DNA of 64,000 nucleotides from an uncultured Muribaculaceae bacterium (GCA_910583525.1 CAJTXL010000002.1:91278-155277), one strand, 5' to 3'. Positions 36,301 through 45,021 are shown, counted from the stretch's first letter. The notes: generated by a model not told the origin, from the sequence alone. Program-made: numbers and translations.

Positions 36301-36809
36301 ATGCCGCCGTTAGGCGAAATGATTGTCAGACCGGGGACGGCACCCTGCAGGGCTTTAGTAACGTCCTGTACGGGGCGGTTTTCCATTGTGCGCGCGACAT
36401 CGACTGTTGCGACGGCGCCGGTGAGGTTTGCTTTTTTCTGTGTGCCGTAGCCGATAGCGACGAGTTCGTTGAGCTGTTCGGTTGTGGGCTGGAGATAGAC
36501 CATCATGCCCTGTGCGGCTTTGACTGGTTGGGTTTTATATCCGACGTAGCTTACTTCGAGAGTGGCTCCGGGCGCTACGCGCAGTTTGAAGTTGCCGAAG
36601 GCGTCGGTCGCCACAGCGTTTGAGGGTACGCCTTTTTGTACGACACTTGCGCCTATTACAGGCTCGTTGTTTTCATCTAATACGGTGCCTTGGATTACGG
36701 CTGCCGGTTGACTTTGCTGTTGGGGCGCCGGTTCGGCTTTTGCGGAGTGTGTTCCGATTGCCGGGATGGCTGCCATAAGGAGCATTGTCAGAAACAGATG
36801 CTTTCTCAT
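33327..36809 (-). CDS. SusC-like TonB-dependent outer-membrane transporter
   Basis: 1160 residues. Signal peptide (about 1-25), carboxypeptidase-regulatory-like beta-sandwich (about 38-112), TonB box region, plug domain (about 130-245: 'VQDVTKALQGAVPGLTII', 'IRVRGTGTL', 'SPLLVVDGVPVD', 'ISVLKDASSAAVYGARAAFG') and a 22-strand barrel ending in 'SYSFGIQVTF' with the terminal Phe needed for barrel insertion. It imports an oligosaccharide or peptide captured by the SusD partner. The gene is at the head of the two-gene operon. No N-terminal STN domain, so it is not an anti-sigma-linked version. Confidence 0.96.
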   Translation of the reverse strand: MRKHLFLTMLLMAAIPAIGTHSAKAEPAPQQQSQPAAVIQGTVLDENNEPVIGASVVQKGVPSNAVATDAFGNFKLRVAPGATLEVSYVGYKTQPVKAAQGMMVYLQPTTEQLNELVAIGYGTQKKANLTGAVATVDVARTMENRPVQDVTKALQGAVPGLTIISPNGGIGTDATIRVRGTGTLTNGQDSSPLLVVDGVPVDNLNFIDPNDIADISVLKDASSAAVYGARAAFGVVLITTKGSTKKDRISVTYSNNFAWSRATLLPDFVSSVEDIKASMMVAARFPGQGTTGTEKIPFKDLLPYAEAWYAQHGERYTSYRPLQAWTGDDNVGDYRVFDNGTWYRYADWDIRKTYFNDAAPSQKHNVSLEGTSGKTQYRLAFGYDEKQGLERYAPDKMQRYMASANISTEITKWLKAGTRINFTQREFEEVNTQLNSYQYLWRWAPYTETFGSMPDPKTGEQIPFKNPIAERKQGNIDKAVTRNIRLQAWVNAEIIKGLTLQADFTYDVNMFRKDGAWIPRKDWNWNAMAFELETWPTSQARTRAYRQNADFDRWTTNVFATYAKTFAQDHNFKAMAGFSAEQWRYEGVRAGRYGLVDNNLPTIELTNGNDASSFLLDEAFKRHRATAGFFARVNYDYRNRYLVEFNCRYDGSTRFPANDQWAFFPSASAGWRFSEENFFQPIKEWWSNGKLRASYGHLGNENLAQNQFISTITLNSQDINWLGSNGAKISSATTPTLVSTSLTWERVVTTDIGLDLGFFNNSLNLTFDWYNRDTKDMLAPGTVLPSVLGDKAPLENAGNMRTQGWELGINWNHSFGDWDVWANFNIGDARSKITKWNNPDGTLYSYMPGAGANNNRFYEGQYYGDIWGFEVDRYFEEGEYAGQNGLPSQDRIAWDGFVFGPGDVKFKDLNGDGVINDGDPTMIKLNGKTYVEGDQGYAAALANEDHVKVPLGTKENHGDLKIIGNALPRYEYSFRLGAAWKGIDVDLFFQGVGQCKQWQINNWVIPFAQANGGLYTHQTSFNKYELDDAGNITGYIIDQDNKYPNLMGGVFGYNSRMQQTCGQGRNNFTCSDRYLVNMAYLRMKNITVGYTLPADITTKAYIQKARIYFSTENPFFIYNGAGKYGIDAEISDNAKGGGVASFGRTSPMMTSYSFGIQVTF

Positions 36810-36937
36810 AAGAATTTGGTTGAATAAAGTTTAGGTTTGCTCGGTGTTTTAGGTTTCTGTTATGTTTGGAGAGAATTGTTTCGGTTATGCAGGTGGGTAT
36901 TGGTTTGTAACGCGTATTGTCAGATTGTTGGATGGGT

Positions 36938-36945
36938 CAAAATTA
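36938..36945 (-). promoter_or_regulatory. Candidate -7 element for the SusCD operon
   Basis: On the - strand this reads TAATTTTG, fitting TAnnTTTG, 129 bases before the susC start. A CAA (TTG on the - strand) lies 24 bases upstream, further than usual, so the promoter call is tentative. Confidence 0.4.
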
Positions 36946-37066
36946 TGTAAAGTTTTTTTAATTTTAATACAATTAGTTTTTTTTAACACATAATTTTTGG
37001 GGTGTGTCCGCACCGTATTGTTTTTCTGTGTGTTGTCTTTTTAAGATAAATTTAGGAATAAACGGC

Positions 37067-37095
37067 TTTGGGGTGCTGAAAACTTGCTAACTTTG
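37067..37095 (+). promoter_or_regulatory. Promoter of the barrel/tsaD/cinA operon
   Basis: TTTG at 37067-37070 and TAACTTTG at 37088-37095 form a Bacteroidetes promoter with 17-base spacing, a little short of the common 19. It lies 52 bases before the ATG at 37147. Confidence 0.65.
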
Positions 37096-37146
37096 CAAGA
37101 ACGAACGCAATGCCGCTTCATATAAAAGCTTCATCACATTAATTAC

Positions 37147-37671
37147 ATGACTATCCGCCACACACTTCGCTTCTGTCTGTTTTTGACATTGACAATCCTT
37201 GCCGCAGTATCCGACGATGCCTATGCCGCTGTCAGGCGCGGTCAGAAATCGTTCGGGCCTTCGGTAGGCTATGTGAGCCGCAACCGCTCGGCATATGCGA
37301 GTCTTAACTTTGAGTATGCTTTCAGCAGCCATGTGCGCATAGCGCCAGAGGTGGGTGTGATTTTTCGTAACCGCGACCTCGACGGTCTCAATGCCGGTGT
37401 CAATGTGCATTTCCCGATAAGTTTCTCGTCGGGTAGGATGGCTGTATATCCGCTTGTCGGTCTTAACCTTACATCGTGGGGACGTCATGGCCGCAACGAG
37501 GCCGACGACAAGGACGTTACCACGCATACCAGCCGTATGGGACTGAACATGGGCGCCGGGCTGGAGCTGGACTGCACGTCGTCGCTGCGGCTTCGTTTAG
37601 AGGGGCGTTACTCGTTGATGGAGCATTATCCGACGGCTTTTGCCACGGTCGGCATCGCTTATGTGTTTTGA
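37147..37671 (+). CDS. Small outer-membrane beta-barrel protein
   Basis: 174 residues: signal peptide (about 1-27, cleavage near 'DAYAA'), then alternating polar/hydrophobic strands ('SFGPSVGYVSRNRSAYASLN', 'RIAPEVGVIFRN', 'VYPLVGLNLTSWGRH', 'GLNMGAGLELD') and a terminal Phe, as in eight-stranded OmpA/OmpX-like barrels. Function unknown. It is directly followed by tsaD. Confidence 0.8.
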   Translation: MTIRHTLRFCLFLTLTILAAVSDDAYAAVRRGQKSFGPSVGYVSRNRSAYASLNFEYAFSSHVRIAPEVGVIFRNRDLDGLNAGVNVHFPISFSSGRMAVYPLVGLNLTSWGRHGRNEADDKDVTTHTSRMGLNMGAGLELDCTSSLRLRLEGRYSLMEHYPTAFATVGIAYVF

Positions 37672-37683
37672 ATGAAGTTTTTT

Positions 37684-38700
37684 ATGAAAACCGTAATACT
37701 TGGGATTGAGTCGTCGTGCGACGATACGTCGGCGGCCGTCGTGGCTGACGGTATATTGCTCAGCAATGTCATAGCTTCGCAGCAGGTGCATGAGGAGTAT
37801 GGCGGCGTGGTGCCCGAGCTTGCCTCGCGAGCCCATCAGCAGAATATTGTGCCTGTGGTCGACGCGGCAATACGCCGTGCTGGCATATCGAAGGCCGACC
37901 TTTCGGCCATAGCCTTTACGCGCGGCCCGGGTCTGCTCGGCTCGCTGCTTGTTGGCACGAGTTTCGCCAAGGGGCTGTCGCTGGGCCTGCGCATACCAAT
38001 TGTCGATGTCAACCATCTGCACGGGCATGTGCTTTCGCATTTCGTGCGCGAGACGCCTGACGGCCGTGTGCCGACTTTTCCCTATCTGTGCCTGCTTGTG
38101 TCGGGGGGCAATTCGCAGCTTATTCTTGTGAAGGGCTACAACGACATGGAAATCCTCGGCCGTACCATCGACGATGCTGCCGGCGAGGCTTTCGACAAGT
38201 GCGCCAAAGTGATGGGTCTGCCGTATCCGGGCGGCCCGTATATCGACCGTCTTGCCGCCGAGGGCGATGCCCGCAGGTTCAAATTCGCCAAACCGCACAT
38301 ACAGGGTCTCGACTATAGTTTCAGCGGCCTGAAGACATCTTTTTTGTATACTTTGCGCGACGGCATCAAGGCCGACGCCGATTTCATAGAAAAGAACAAG
38401 GCCGACCTCGCGGCTTCGCTACAGGCGACAATCATAGCCATTCTGCTCGACAAGCTTGAAAAGGCTGTGAGGCAGACCGGCGTAAAGACAGTTGCCATAG
38501 GCGGCGGAGTCTCGGCCAATTCGGGCGTGCGTGCGGCCGTCGCCGACTTCTGTGCGGCGCACGAGCTTGAGGCTTTTATTCCCGAGCGCAAATTCACGAC
38601 CGACAATGCCGCAATGGTTGCCATTGCAGGCTATTTCAAATATCTCGACGGTATTTTCTGCCCGTATGATTCGACGCCCTATGCGCGTGTCGAGGTGTGA
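37684..38700 (+). CDS. tsaD: tRNA N6-adenosine threonylcarbamoyltransferase
   Basis: 338 residues from ATG 37684 ('MKTVILGIESSCDDTSAAVV'); an ATG 12 bases earlier (37672, abutting the previous stop) is also possible. ASKHA fold with metal-binding His111 and His115 in 'VNHLHGHVLSHF', 'YLCLLVSGGNSQLILV', 'DDAAGEAFDKCAKVMGLPYP' and 'FTTDNAAMVAIAGY'. It transfers the threonylcarbamoyl group to A37 of tRNAs reading ANN codons, with TsaB/TsaE supplied elsewhere. Confidence 0.96.
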   Translation: MKTVILGIESSCDDTSAAVVADGILLSNVIASQQVHEEYGGVVPELASRAHQQNIVPVVDAAIRRAGISKADLSAIAFTRGPGLLGSLLVGTSFAKGLSLGLRIPIVDVNHLHGHVLSHFVRETPDGRVPTFPYLCLLVSGGNSQLILVKGYNDMEILGRTIDDAAGEAFDKCAKVMGLPYPGGPYIDRLAAEGDARRFKFAKPHIQGLDYSFSGLKTSFLYTLRDGIKADADFIEKNKADLAASLQATIIAILLDKLEKAVRQTGVKTVAIGGGVSANSGVRAAVADFCAAHELEAFIPERKFTTDNAAMVAIAGYFKYLDGIFCPYDSTPYARVEV

Positions 38701-38712
38701 TAGCAGTACAAA

Positions 38713-39945
38713 ATGAAACTTTCAATAGTAATTATCGGTGACGAAATCCTGCTGGGTCGCGTCACCGACACCAATTCGGGTCTTATATCGCGCACTTTTG
38801 CCGCCAAGGGGTGGCAGACGGCGAGTGTACGCACGGTGGGCGACAGCGCGGAGGCAATACTCGAGGCTATCGAGGCATCGCTCGCCGAGAGTGAGCTTGT
38901 GATAACGACCGGCGGTCTCGGCCCGACTCGCGACGATATAACAAAGGGCGTATTGACCGGTATTTTCGGCGGCGACATGGTGATGGACGATAGCGTGACA
39001 CGCAATATCGAAGAGATTTTTGCCGACCGCAAGCTGAAACTTAATGAGCTTACGCGTATGCAGGCTTTGGTGCCTACATCGTGCAGGGTGATACATAACC
39101 GCCTCGGCACGGCTCCTATAATGTGGTTCGAGAAAGACGGGCGTGTGCTCGTTGCCATGCCGGGAGTGCCCTACGAGACGCGCGGAATGCTGCCAGAAGT
39201 GGCGGCCGCCGTCGATGAGCGCTTCGGTGCCGGCGGCACGGTGCTTCACCGCGAGTTTACGGTGACGGGTATTTCAGAGTCGGCATTGGCCGAGCGTCTC
39301 GCACCGTTCGAAGACGGTCTCGGCGACGGTTTCAAACTTGCCTATCTCCCGAACCCCGGTGAGATTGTGTTAAGGCTCGACGCCGACTATGGCGTTGCCG
39401 AGGCCGACACATCTTCATTCGAACCGCTCTGTGAATCCTTGAAAGAGCGTTTGGGCGCTTATCTGGTGGCCGAGGGCAAGCTTACGCCTGCCGAGCTGCT
39501 TCTGCATAAGCTCCGCGGCTGGGGATATACGCTTTCTACAGCCGAGAGCTGCACGGGGGGCAACATTGCGCATCTTGTCACGGCCATAGCCGGATGCTCG
39601 GATGTTTTTGTCGGCTCAGTGGTGTCGTACAGCAACGATGTGAAAAAAGGACTGCTTGGGGTGGATGCCAAAACCTTGGCTGAGTACGGTGCTGTAAGCG
39701 AGCCTGTTGTCAGGCAGATGGCGCTTGGCGTGCGTCGTGCGTGCGGTGTTGATTGTGCCGTGGCGACTTCGGGTATCGCGGGTCCCGGCGGAGGAAGCCT
39801 TGACAAGCCTGTGGGCACGGTGTGGATTGCAGCATCCACTCCCAAAGAGACGGTGGCGCAGCGTTTCCATTTCGGGGGCGACCGAGAGGCGGTGATAGAT
39901 AGGGCTTCGGCACAGGCGCTTATGCTTTTGGCCGGAATGCTGTAG
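38713..39945 (+). CDS. cinA: CinA family protein (nicotinamide-nucleotide amidohydrolase)
   Basis: 410 residues with both CinA modules: N-terminal MoCF/COG1058 domain ('SIVIIGDEILLGRVTDTNSG', 'LVITTGGLGPTRDDITK') and C-terminal deamidase domain (about 258-405: 'LSTAESCTGGNIAHLVT', 'VGSVVSYSNDVKKGLLGV', 'CAVATSGIAGPGGG'). Full-length CinA proteins handle ADP-ribose and NMN in pyridine nucleotide salvage. It follows tsaD by 12 bases and converges with the antiporter gene. Confidence 0.94.
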   Translation: MKLSIVIIGDEILLGRVTDTNSGLISRTFAAKGWQTASVRTVGDSAEAILEAIEASLAESELVITTGGLGPTRDDITKGVLTGIFGGDMVMDDSVTRNIEEIFADRKLKLNELTRMQALVPTSCRVIHNRLGTAPIMWFEKDGRVLVAMPGVPYETRGMLPEVAAAVDERFGAGGTVLHREFTVTGISESALAERLAPFEDGLGDGFKLAYLPNPGEIVLRLDADYGVAEADTSSFEPLCESLKERLGAYLVAEGKLTPAELLLHKLRGWGYTLSTAESCTGGNIAHLVTAIAGCSDVFVGSVVSYSNDVKKGLLGVDAKTLAEYGAVSEPVVRQMALGVRRACGVDCAVATSGIAGPGGGSLDKPVGTVWIAASTPKETVAQRFHFGGDREAVIDRASAQALMLLAGML

Positions 39946-39952
39946 AGGAGCC

Positions 39953-42070
39953 CTATTTTCCGCGCAGTCTGCGCCAGCGTTGGCGCAGCGACAGCAGCAG
40001 GGGCGATGCCGACGAGCCTATGTCGGATGCGAGCGGGTCGGTGAACGAAGTCAGTGCCGGCGCTTCGCCGAATTGTTCGGGATAGAGCATCATAAGGTTG
40101 TTGCGCGAGAAATAGCGTTGCAGGAAGCCCGGCAGTTCTGCCATTTCAGGTTGGTAGGACACTGACTGTGGCCGTGCGCCGATTACAACGAAAAGGTCGT
40201 CGTCGAGAACACGGTTGCTCATCACAATGAAGTCGTCCCATGCGGCGGTAGTGCGGAACTCGCACCGTATTCCGTAGTTCTCGGTATAGATTACGCCGCG
40301 TATCAGCGGCTGTATCTCGGCCCGGCAGCAGAATATTATTCGGCAGCCTATCTGGCGTGTCAGCCTCGAGAGAGCCCTCACCCATCGGCTGAACCCCGTT
40401 TCGTACTGCGCTCCGGCCGGGACCCACACCACGACGCGCGTGATGGTGTTCACGGGTATGAAGCAGCGCACTATCATCAGCATCTTGTTTGTCGAGCGCA
40501 GGAGCTGTTCGACTTTGTTGCCGAAGAACGAGTCGATTACGGTCATGCGTCGGTGCATGCCGAGTATCACTTCGGTAATGTCGCGTTCTTCGATGGCATT
40601 GAGCACGCCGGTTACGGTGTTGAGGTCGTAGCGGTCGAGCGTCTCTACGACGATGTCGGCTCCGGCGGCAGTCTTGCGGGCGGTTTCGAGGGAGTTGCGC
40701 GATATTGCTTTTGCGGCGGCATTGTTGTCGTTGCGCACATGCAGGGCGTAGAACTTGTGCCGTCCGCGGTCGTTGCGCATAAGCACAGCCATTTCGACCA
40801 ATGCGGCTGCGGTGACGGGGTTCGCCACGCCTATAAGGGTGTTGTTGACACGTATGTGCCGTGTGGCCTCCTCGTTGCCCTCGGCTTCTACCATCTTGAC
40901 TTTCAGCTTGGCCGCCGCACCCGAGGTTATGAGCGGAGCAATGCCGCAGGTGACAAGAATCACGGCGATGGTGCTGTTGAGGATGCGCTCGTCGAACATC
41001 TCGAGGCGGTAGCCCACCGAAACGACGGCGAGGGCCACTGCCGTATGTGCGGCGGTGAGGCCGAACATTACGTTTCGGCTGTAGCTGTCGAAGCCGTAGG
41101 CGCGTTGCGCCATGTAGGCCGGCAGCCATTTGCTGACGAGCGCCACCGATAGCATTATGGCGGCGACGCCCAAGGTGGCGGTGTCGCCGAATACGCGCAG
41201 GTTTATCATCATGCCTACGCTTATGAGGAAGTAGGGTATGAACAGGGCGTTGCCGACAAATTCGATTGATGTCATCAGCGCCGAGCCTACTGGAACGTAG
41301 CGGTTAAGGAGCAGTCCGGCGAAGAAAGCCCCAAGCACCGGCTCGAGGCTGATGAGCTGTGCCGAGCAGGCGGCGAAGAACACGAGCACGAGCACGAAGA
41401 CGTACTGGGTGACCTTATCGTTGAATTTCTTGAAGAAGTAGCGCGTAAGCCTCGGGAAGGCATACAGCAGAGCCACAGCCCAAACGGCCAGGCGTGCGGC
41501 CAAAAGCGCTATGGCGCTTACATTGAAGTATCCTTCGAGGCGTATGCTTACCGTGGCTGCAAGAACGAGAAGGGCGCCTATGACAGCAATGATGGTGCCG
41601 ACGATGGCAATGAGCACTGCCGGGGCCTTCGTTATGCCGAAACGCGCGGCCACGGGATAGGAGAGCAGGGTATGCGAGGCGTACATGGCTCCGAGGAGCA
41701 TCGATGTGGTCCAGTCGAGGCGCAGCAGATATACGCTCGTGAGGATGCCGAAGGCGAGGGGTATCAGGAGCGTGAGCACACCGAAGAGCAGTCCGCGCTT
41801 CAGGTTGAGGCGGAGATGGTACATGTCGATTTCAAGTCCGGCCAGGAACATGAGGTAGAGCAGTCCCACCTGCCCGAAGATGGCGAAGGAGGAGTCGTTG
41901 TCGAGCACGTTGAAGCCGTATGGGCCTATCACAACCCCGGCGGCAATCATGCCTATGATGTGCGGAATTTTGAGTTTGTTGAGCAGAAGCGGCGCAAACA
42001 GTATGATTGCCAGTACAATCAGGAAGATTTGCACGGGCTGTGTCACAAGGGCTTGCGCAAGCGGTATCAT
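39953..42070 (-). CDS. Cation/proton antiporter (CPA2) with C-terminal USP-like region
   Basis: 705 residues. Residues 1-390 contain about twelve transmembrane helices with 'GMIAAGVVIGPYGFNVLD', 'LYLMFLAGLEIDM', 'LLGAMYASHTLLSYPVAARF' and 'VLGAFFAGLLLNRYVP', characteristic of the KefB/GerN/NapA group. The cytoplasmic part (about 420-700) contains a region resembling universal stress protein folds ('FYALHVRNDNN', 'ITEVILGMHRRMTVIDSFFG') rather than the TrkA-N domain of KefB. Likely Na+/H+ or K+/H+ exchange in the inner membrane, gated by the cytoplasmic domain. The asd gene lies 6 bases upstream, probably co-transcribed. Confidence 0.9.
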   Translation of the reverse strand: MIPLAQALVTQPVQIFLIVLAIILFAPLLLNKLKIPHIIGMIAAGVVIGPYGFNVLDNDSSFAIFGQVGLLYLMFLAGLEIDMYHLRLNLKRGLLFGVLTLLIPLAFGILTSVYLLRLDWTTSMLLGAMYASHTLLSYPVAARFGITKAPAVLIAIVGTIIAVIGALLVLAATVSIRLEGYFNVSAIALLAARLAVWAVALLYAFPRLTRYFFKKFNDKVTQYVFVLVLVFFAACSAQLISLEPVLGAFFAGLLLNRYVPVGSALMTSIEFVGNALFIPYFLISVGMMINLRVFGDTATLGVAAIMLSVALVSKWLPAYMAQRAYGFDSYSRNVMFGLTAAHTAVALAVVSVGYRLEMFDERILNSTIAVILVTCGIAPLITSGAAAKLKVKMVEAEGNEEATRHIRVNNTLIGVANPVTAAALVEMAVLMRNDRGRHKFYALHVRNDNNAAAKAISRNSLETARKTAAGADIVVETLDRYDLNTVTGVLNAIEERDITEVILGMHRRMTVIDSFFGNKVEQLLRSTNKMLMIVRCFIPVNTITRVVVWVPAGAQYETGFSRWVRALSRLTRQIGCRIIFCCRAEIQPLIRGVIYTENYGIRCEFRTTAAWDDFIVMSNRVLDDDLFVVIGARPQSVSYQPEMAELPGFLQRYFSRNNLMMLYPEQFGEAPALTSFTDPLASDIGSSASPLLLSLRQRWRRLRGK

Positions 42071-42076
42071 GGGCGG

Positions 42077-43087
42077 CTATCTGTGTGCTATGATGTATTC
42101 TGCTATTTGGACGGCATTGAGGGCCGCACCTTTGCGTATCTGGTCGGCTACGGCCCAAAATGAAATGCCGCGTGGGTCGGCAAGGTCTTGGCGTATGCGC
42201 CCTACGTAGACGGGGTCGGTGCCTGCGGCGTCGAGTGGCATTGGGTAGCCGAGTGCTTCTGCCCGGTCGACAAGCACGACGCCGGGTGCCGTGGCGAAGG
42301 CGTTGCGGACTTCTTCGAGGCTGAGGCTGCGCTCGGTCTCTACCCATATGGCTTCGCTGTGCGCGCGCATTACGGGCACCCTTACGCAGGTGGCGCTCAC
42401 TTCGAGGCCGGGGGCGTGCATTATTTTCTTGGTCTCGTTGTGCATTTTCATTTCCTCGCGCGTGTAGCCGTTGTCGGTGAAGACGTCGATGTGCGGTATG
42501 AGGTTGAAAGCCAACTGGCTTACGAATTTCTTCACTGTAGGCTCTTCGCCTCTTGCGAGCTGTGTGCTCTGTGTGCTCAGCTCTTCCATGCCTGTTGCTC
42601 CGGCTCCGCTTGCGGCCTGGTATGTTGCCACGTGCACACGGCTTATGGGCGAGAGCCTGTGTATGGGGTTGAGTGCCACCACCATCTGTATCGTAGTGCA
42701 GTTGGGGTTGGCTATGATGCCGCGAGGGGCGTGCAGGGCATCGTCGCCGTTCACTTCGGGCACTACCAGAGGGACGTCGGCATCCATGCGGAAGGCGCTT
42801 GAGTTGTCAATCATTATAGCTCCGCCCGAAGTTATGATGTCGGCATATTGCCGTGAAACGTCACCCCCGGCCGATACGAAAGCGAAGTCGAGGCCTGCGA
42901 AATCGTCGGGGTCTGCGGAAAGTTCGCGGACGGGTTCTGTCGTAGCGCCCCGGAATGTGTAAGTGCGGCCGGCACTGCGTTGTGAGCCGAACAGCCTCAG
43001 CTCGTCGATTTCGAAAGGCGCGTTTTCGAGGACGCGCAGAAATTCTTGACCAACGGCGCCCGATGCGCCTACGATAGCTATTTTCAT
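42077..43087 (-). CDS. asd: Aspartate-semialdehyde dehydrogenase
   Basis: 336 residues. NADP-binding start 'KIAIVGASGAVGQEFLRVL', catalytic Cys130 in 'IIANPNCTTIQM', 'TYQAASGAGATGMEEL', and the substrate-binding 'CVRVPVMRAHSEAIWVE' with the active-site His. It makes aspartate semialdehyde from aspartyl phosphate for lysine/diaminopimelate, methionine and threonine. The large lipoprotein gene ends 5 bases upstream in the same direction of transcription, and the antiporter follows. Confidence 0.96.
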   Translation of the reverse strand: MKIAIVGASGAVGQEFLRVLENAPFEIDELRLFGSQRSAGRTYTFRGATTEPVRELSADPDDFAGLDFAFVSAGGDVSRQYADIITSGGAIMIDNSSAFRMDADVPLVVPEVNGDDALHAPRGIIANPNCTTIQMVVALNPIHRLSPISRVHVATYQAASGAGATGMEELSTQSTQLARGEEPTVKKFVSQLAFNLIPHIDVFTDNGYTREEMKMHNETKKIMHAPGLEVSATCVRVPVMRAHSEAIWVETERSLSLEEVRNAFATAPGVVLVDRAEALGYPMPLDAAGTDPVYVGRIRQDLADPRGISFWAVADQIRKGAALNAVQIAEYIIAHR

Positions 43088-43091
43088 TCTA

Positions 43092-44987
43092 CTACTTTAC
43101 AATGGATATTGAATTGACTTCGTATCCGACGAATACTTTTTTGATTTCGCCGAAGTCTTCGTATTCTTCCCATACTTCATCCCATTTGAAGTACAGGCCG
43201 TTGCTGTGGCGCTCGTTGCCGCCGACAAAGTATTTGAAGTCGAATGTGTCCGGTCTGTGCCCTTTTTCTTCAATGGTGGCTGAGTGTATATACACCATAT
43301 GGTTGCCGCAAAGGTCGCTTTCATATGTCTGAGAGCCGTCGTTGAAGGGGCGCAGAATGTGCTCGTTGAGTATAACCGCGCGGTCATCCCAGTTTCGCCA
43401 TCTCGAAACTGCGAGTAAATAATCGCCCGGTTTGATTTTGTTATCGTCGAACCACAGCGAGCCTTCGGTTTTCAGTGTGAATGTTATGGTGCCTTGGTGT
43501 CCGCAGGTGGTGCATGCGCGTGTTTTGTCGACAAAAGCATCTGTAAAAGTTATCGAGGGTTTAGCCGAATAAGAGAAGCGTACGCTCTCGGGTGCTGTCA
43601 GCGGTCCGTAGGGGCTTATGACTCTTGCAATAAGGCAGCAGTTTGCGGTGAATGACGAGAAATCGCGTGCAAGGAAATCCATGTCCATAACGAGCATCAT
43701 GTCGAAGTCGTGTGCGGTGGCGCCTTGGGGAGCATATTCCCATCCTATTTTCCGGGCGTTTGTGTAGACGCCTTCTTCAAGGTCGTGCTGAGTTATTGCA
43801 AGTATTTCAATACCCCACATCTGTTCGGCATCCGATTGTTCGGCGTGGCATTTGAAATGTATCTTGCCGGCATACCACATGTCGTTTTCCACCCAAAGGT
43901 CAGATATGCGTGCTTCTCCGGCAACTCGTCGAAACGTGGCTTCGTTGCCCGTCTGCGCCATATGGCGCCAGAATGCAATGCCGGTTTTGTCGGTTATGAA
44001 ATCTTCACATACCAGCACCGGGGTGACGGCGTATAGGCCGGGTTTTATGTTGCTTCCGTCAAACGACATTCTGCAATAGCCGCTTTTATCAGCTTTAATG
44101 AGATTAGTCGTGGACTCTGTGCCGTCCTCGCCATTTCTCAGCATGAATGACGCATAGAAATCTTTGCCCGTGAGCGCAGTCTGTTCTTCGACACCTTGGA
44201 TACTCAGCTCTGCGACAATGTTGTTGCCTTCCATCCAAATGGCTGCGCCGTCGTTCGGGTCGCCTTCAAGGGAGATGTTGCAGTTGTTGTAGACCGAGTG
44301 CATATATTCCTGGGCGTAGTCCTTAATCCAAAAGTCGAAATAACGGCCGGTGGGGAATACGCCATTGAAATTATTCATCTCCGACCGGGGCTTGACGGTG
44401 CCGTCGGCAACCGCTTGCAGAACCCTGTCCCACTCCAGGCTGTAGATGTCCGATGCCCATTCGACCTGTTTGCGGAAAGCGAGAATTTCTTTGGCTATGC
44501 CTGTCTCGCCGGTTCTACTTTGGTCGGCAAGTTTGTGCGTTTTAGATGAACCGGGGTCGGATGACGGTTTTTGAGGCGTAGCCATGTCCTCGATTACAGA
44601 ATACGTCCCTGCCGTCTTGCTGACACCATAATATTTGTCGTCGGCGACAAAGCCGATGATGGTGTTTGACGGGTTGAGGACGAAGGCCATGGAACCGTCG
44701 GCGTGCAGGCCGTTGACGGTGATTTCGGCAGTCGTCATTCCTGAGATGTCGGTAGAGTATGAGAAAGTCGAGTTGTATTTTGCAACGGATTCACCATCGG
44801 TTCCGTTGGCTACGTATCGGTTGGACATGGCCACGTAATCGAAGCCGTCCATAGGATAGGTGTATATCGAAGGGTCGTCGTAGGAAGGTGAAGTCGGGTC
44901 TTCTTCATCTTCTTTGTCAGAAGAGCACGAAACCAATCCGGCCGCCAGAAGTGCAAAAGCGATGAAGAGCAGGTGTTTGTATTTCAT
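43092..44987 (-). CDS. Large lipoprotein of unknown function
   Basis: 631 residues from ATG 44987, which opens a lipoprotein signal ('LLFIAFALLAAGLVSC', Cys21) followed by an acidic linker (SSDKEDEEDPTSPSYDD). Longer in-frame starts run over the divergent dnaX promoter. The body is beta-rich with several repeats of about 90-100 residues ending in patterns such as 'KADKSGYCRMSFDGSNIKPG' and 'FTLKTEGSLWFDDNKIKPG', which suggests tandem immunoglobulin-like domains. A CxxC ('ACTTCGHQG') lies near residue 540. The acidic residues next to the lipid cysteine resemble the surface-export signal of Bacteroidetes lipoproteins, so surface exposure is plausible. No family recognised. Confidence 0.8.
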   Translation of the reverse strand: MKYKHLLFIAFALLAAGLVSCSSDKEDEEDPTSPSYDDPSIYTYPMDGFDYVAMSNRYVANGTDGESVAKYNSTFSYSTDISGMTTAEITVNGLHADGSMAFVLNPSNTIIGFVADDKYYGVSKTAGTYSVIEDMATPQKPSSDPGSSKTHKLADQSRTGETGIAKEILAFRKQVEWASDIYSLEWDRVLQAVADGTVKPRSEMNNFNGVFPTGRYFDFWIKDYAQEYMHSVYNNCNISLEGDPNDGAAIWMEGNNIVAELSIQGVEEQTALTGKDFYASFMLRNGEDGTESTTNLIKADKSGYCRMSFDGSNIKPGLYAVTPVLVCEDFITDKTGIAFWRHMAQTGNEATFRRVAGEARISDLWVENDMWYAGKIHFKCHAEQSDAEQMWGIEILAITQHDLEEGVYTNARKIGWEYAPQGATAHDFDMMLVMDMDFLARDFSSFTANCCLIARVISPYGPLTAPESVRFSYSAKPSITFTDAFVDKTRACTTCGHQGTITFTLKTEGSLWFDDNKIKPGDYLLAVSRWRNWDDRAVILNEHILRPFNDGSQTYESDLCGNHMVYIHSATIEEKGHRPDTFDFKYFVGGNERHSNGLYFKWDEVWEEYEDFGEIKKVFVGYEVNSISIVK

Positions 44988-45013
44988 TGCAAAAAGTGTG
45001 TTGATAGTGCCTG

Positions 45014-45021
45014 CAAATTTA
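45014..45021 (-). promoter_or_regulatory. Candidate -7 element of the lipoprotein gene
   Basis: On the - strand TAAATTTG fits TAnnTTTG and lies 27 bases before the ATG at 44987. The -33 position shows no clear TTTG. Confidence 0.5.

Larger units (their letters stand above)
36810..37146. other. AT-rich divergent intergenic region
   Basis: 337 bases between the divergent susC and outer-membrane barrel genes. It holds promoter-like elements on both strands (annotated separately) and a strongly AT-rich core with T-runs around 36951-36990. I see no small gene or RNA hairpin that stands out; a long 5' leader for the susC mRNA is likely. Confidence 0.5.
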
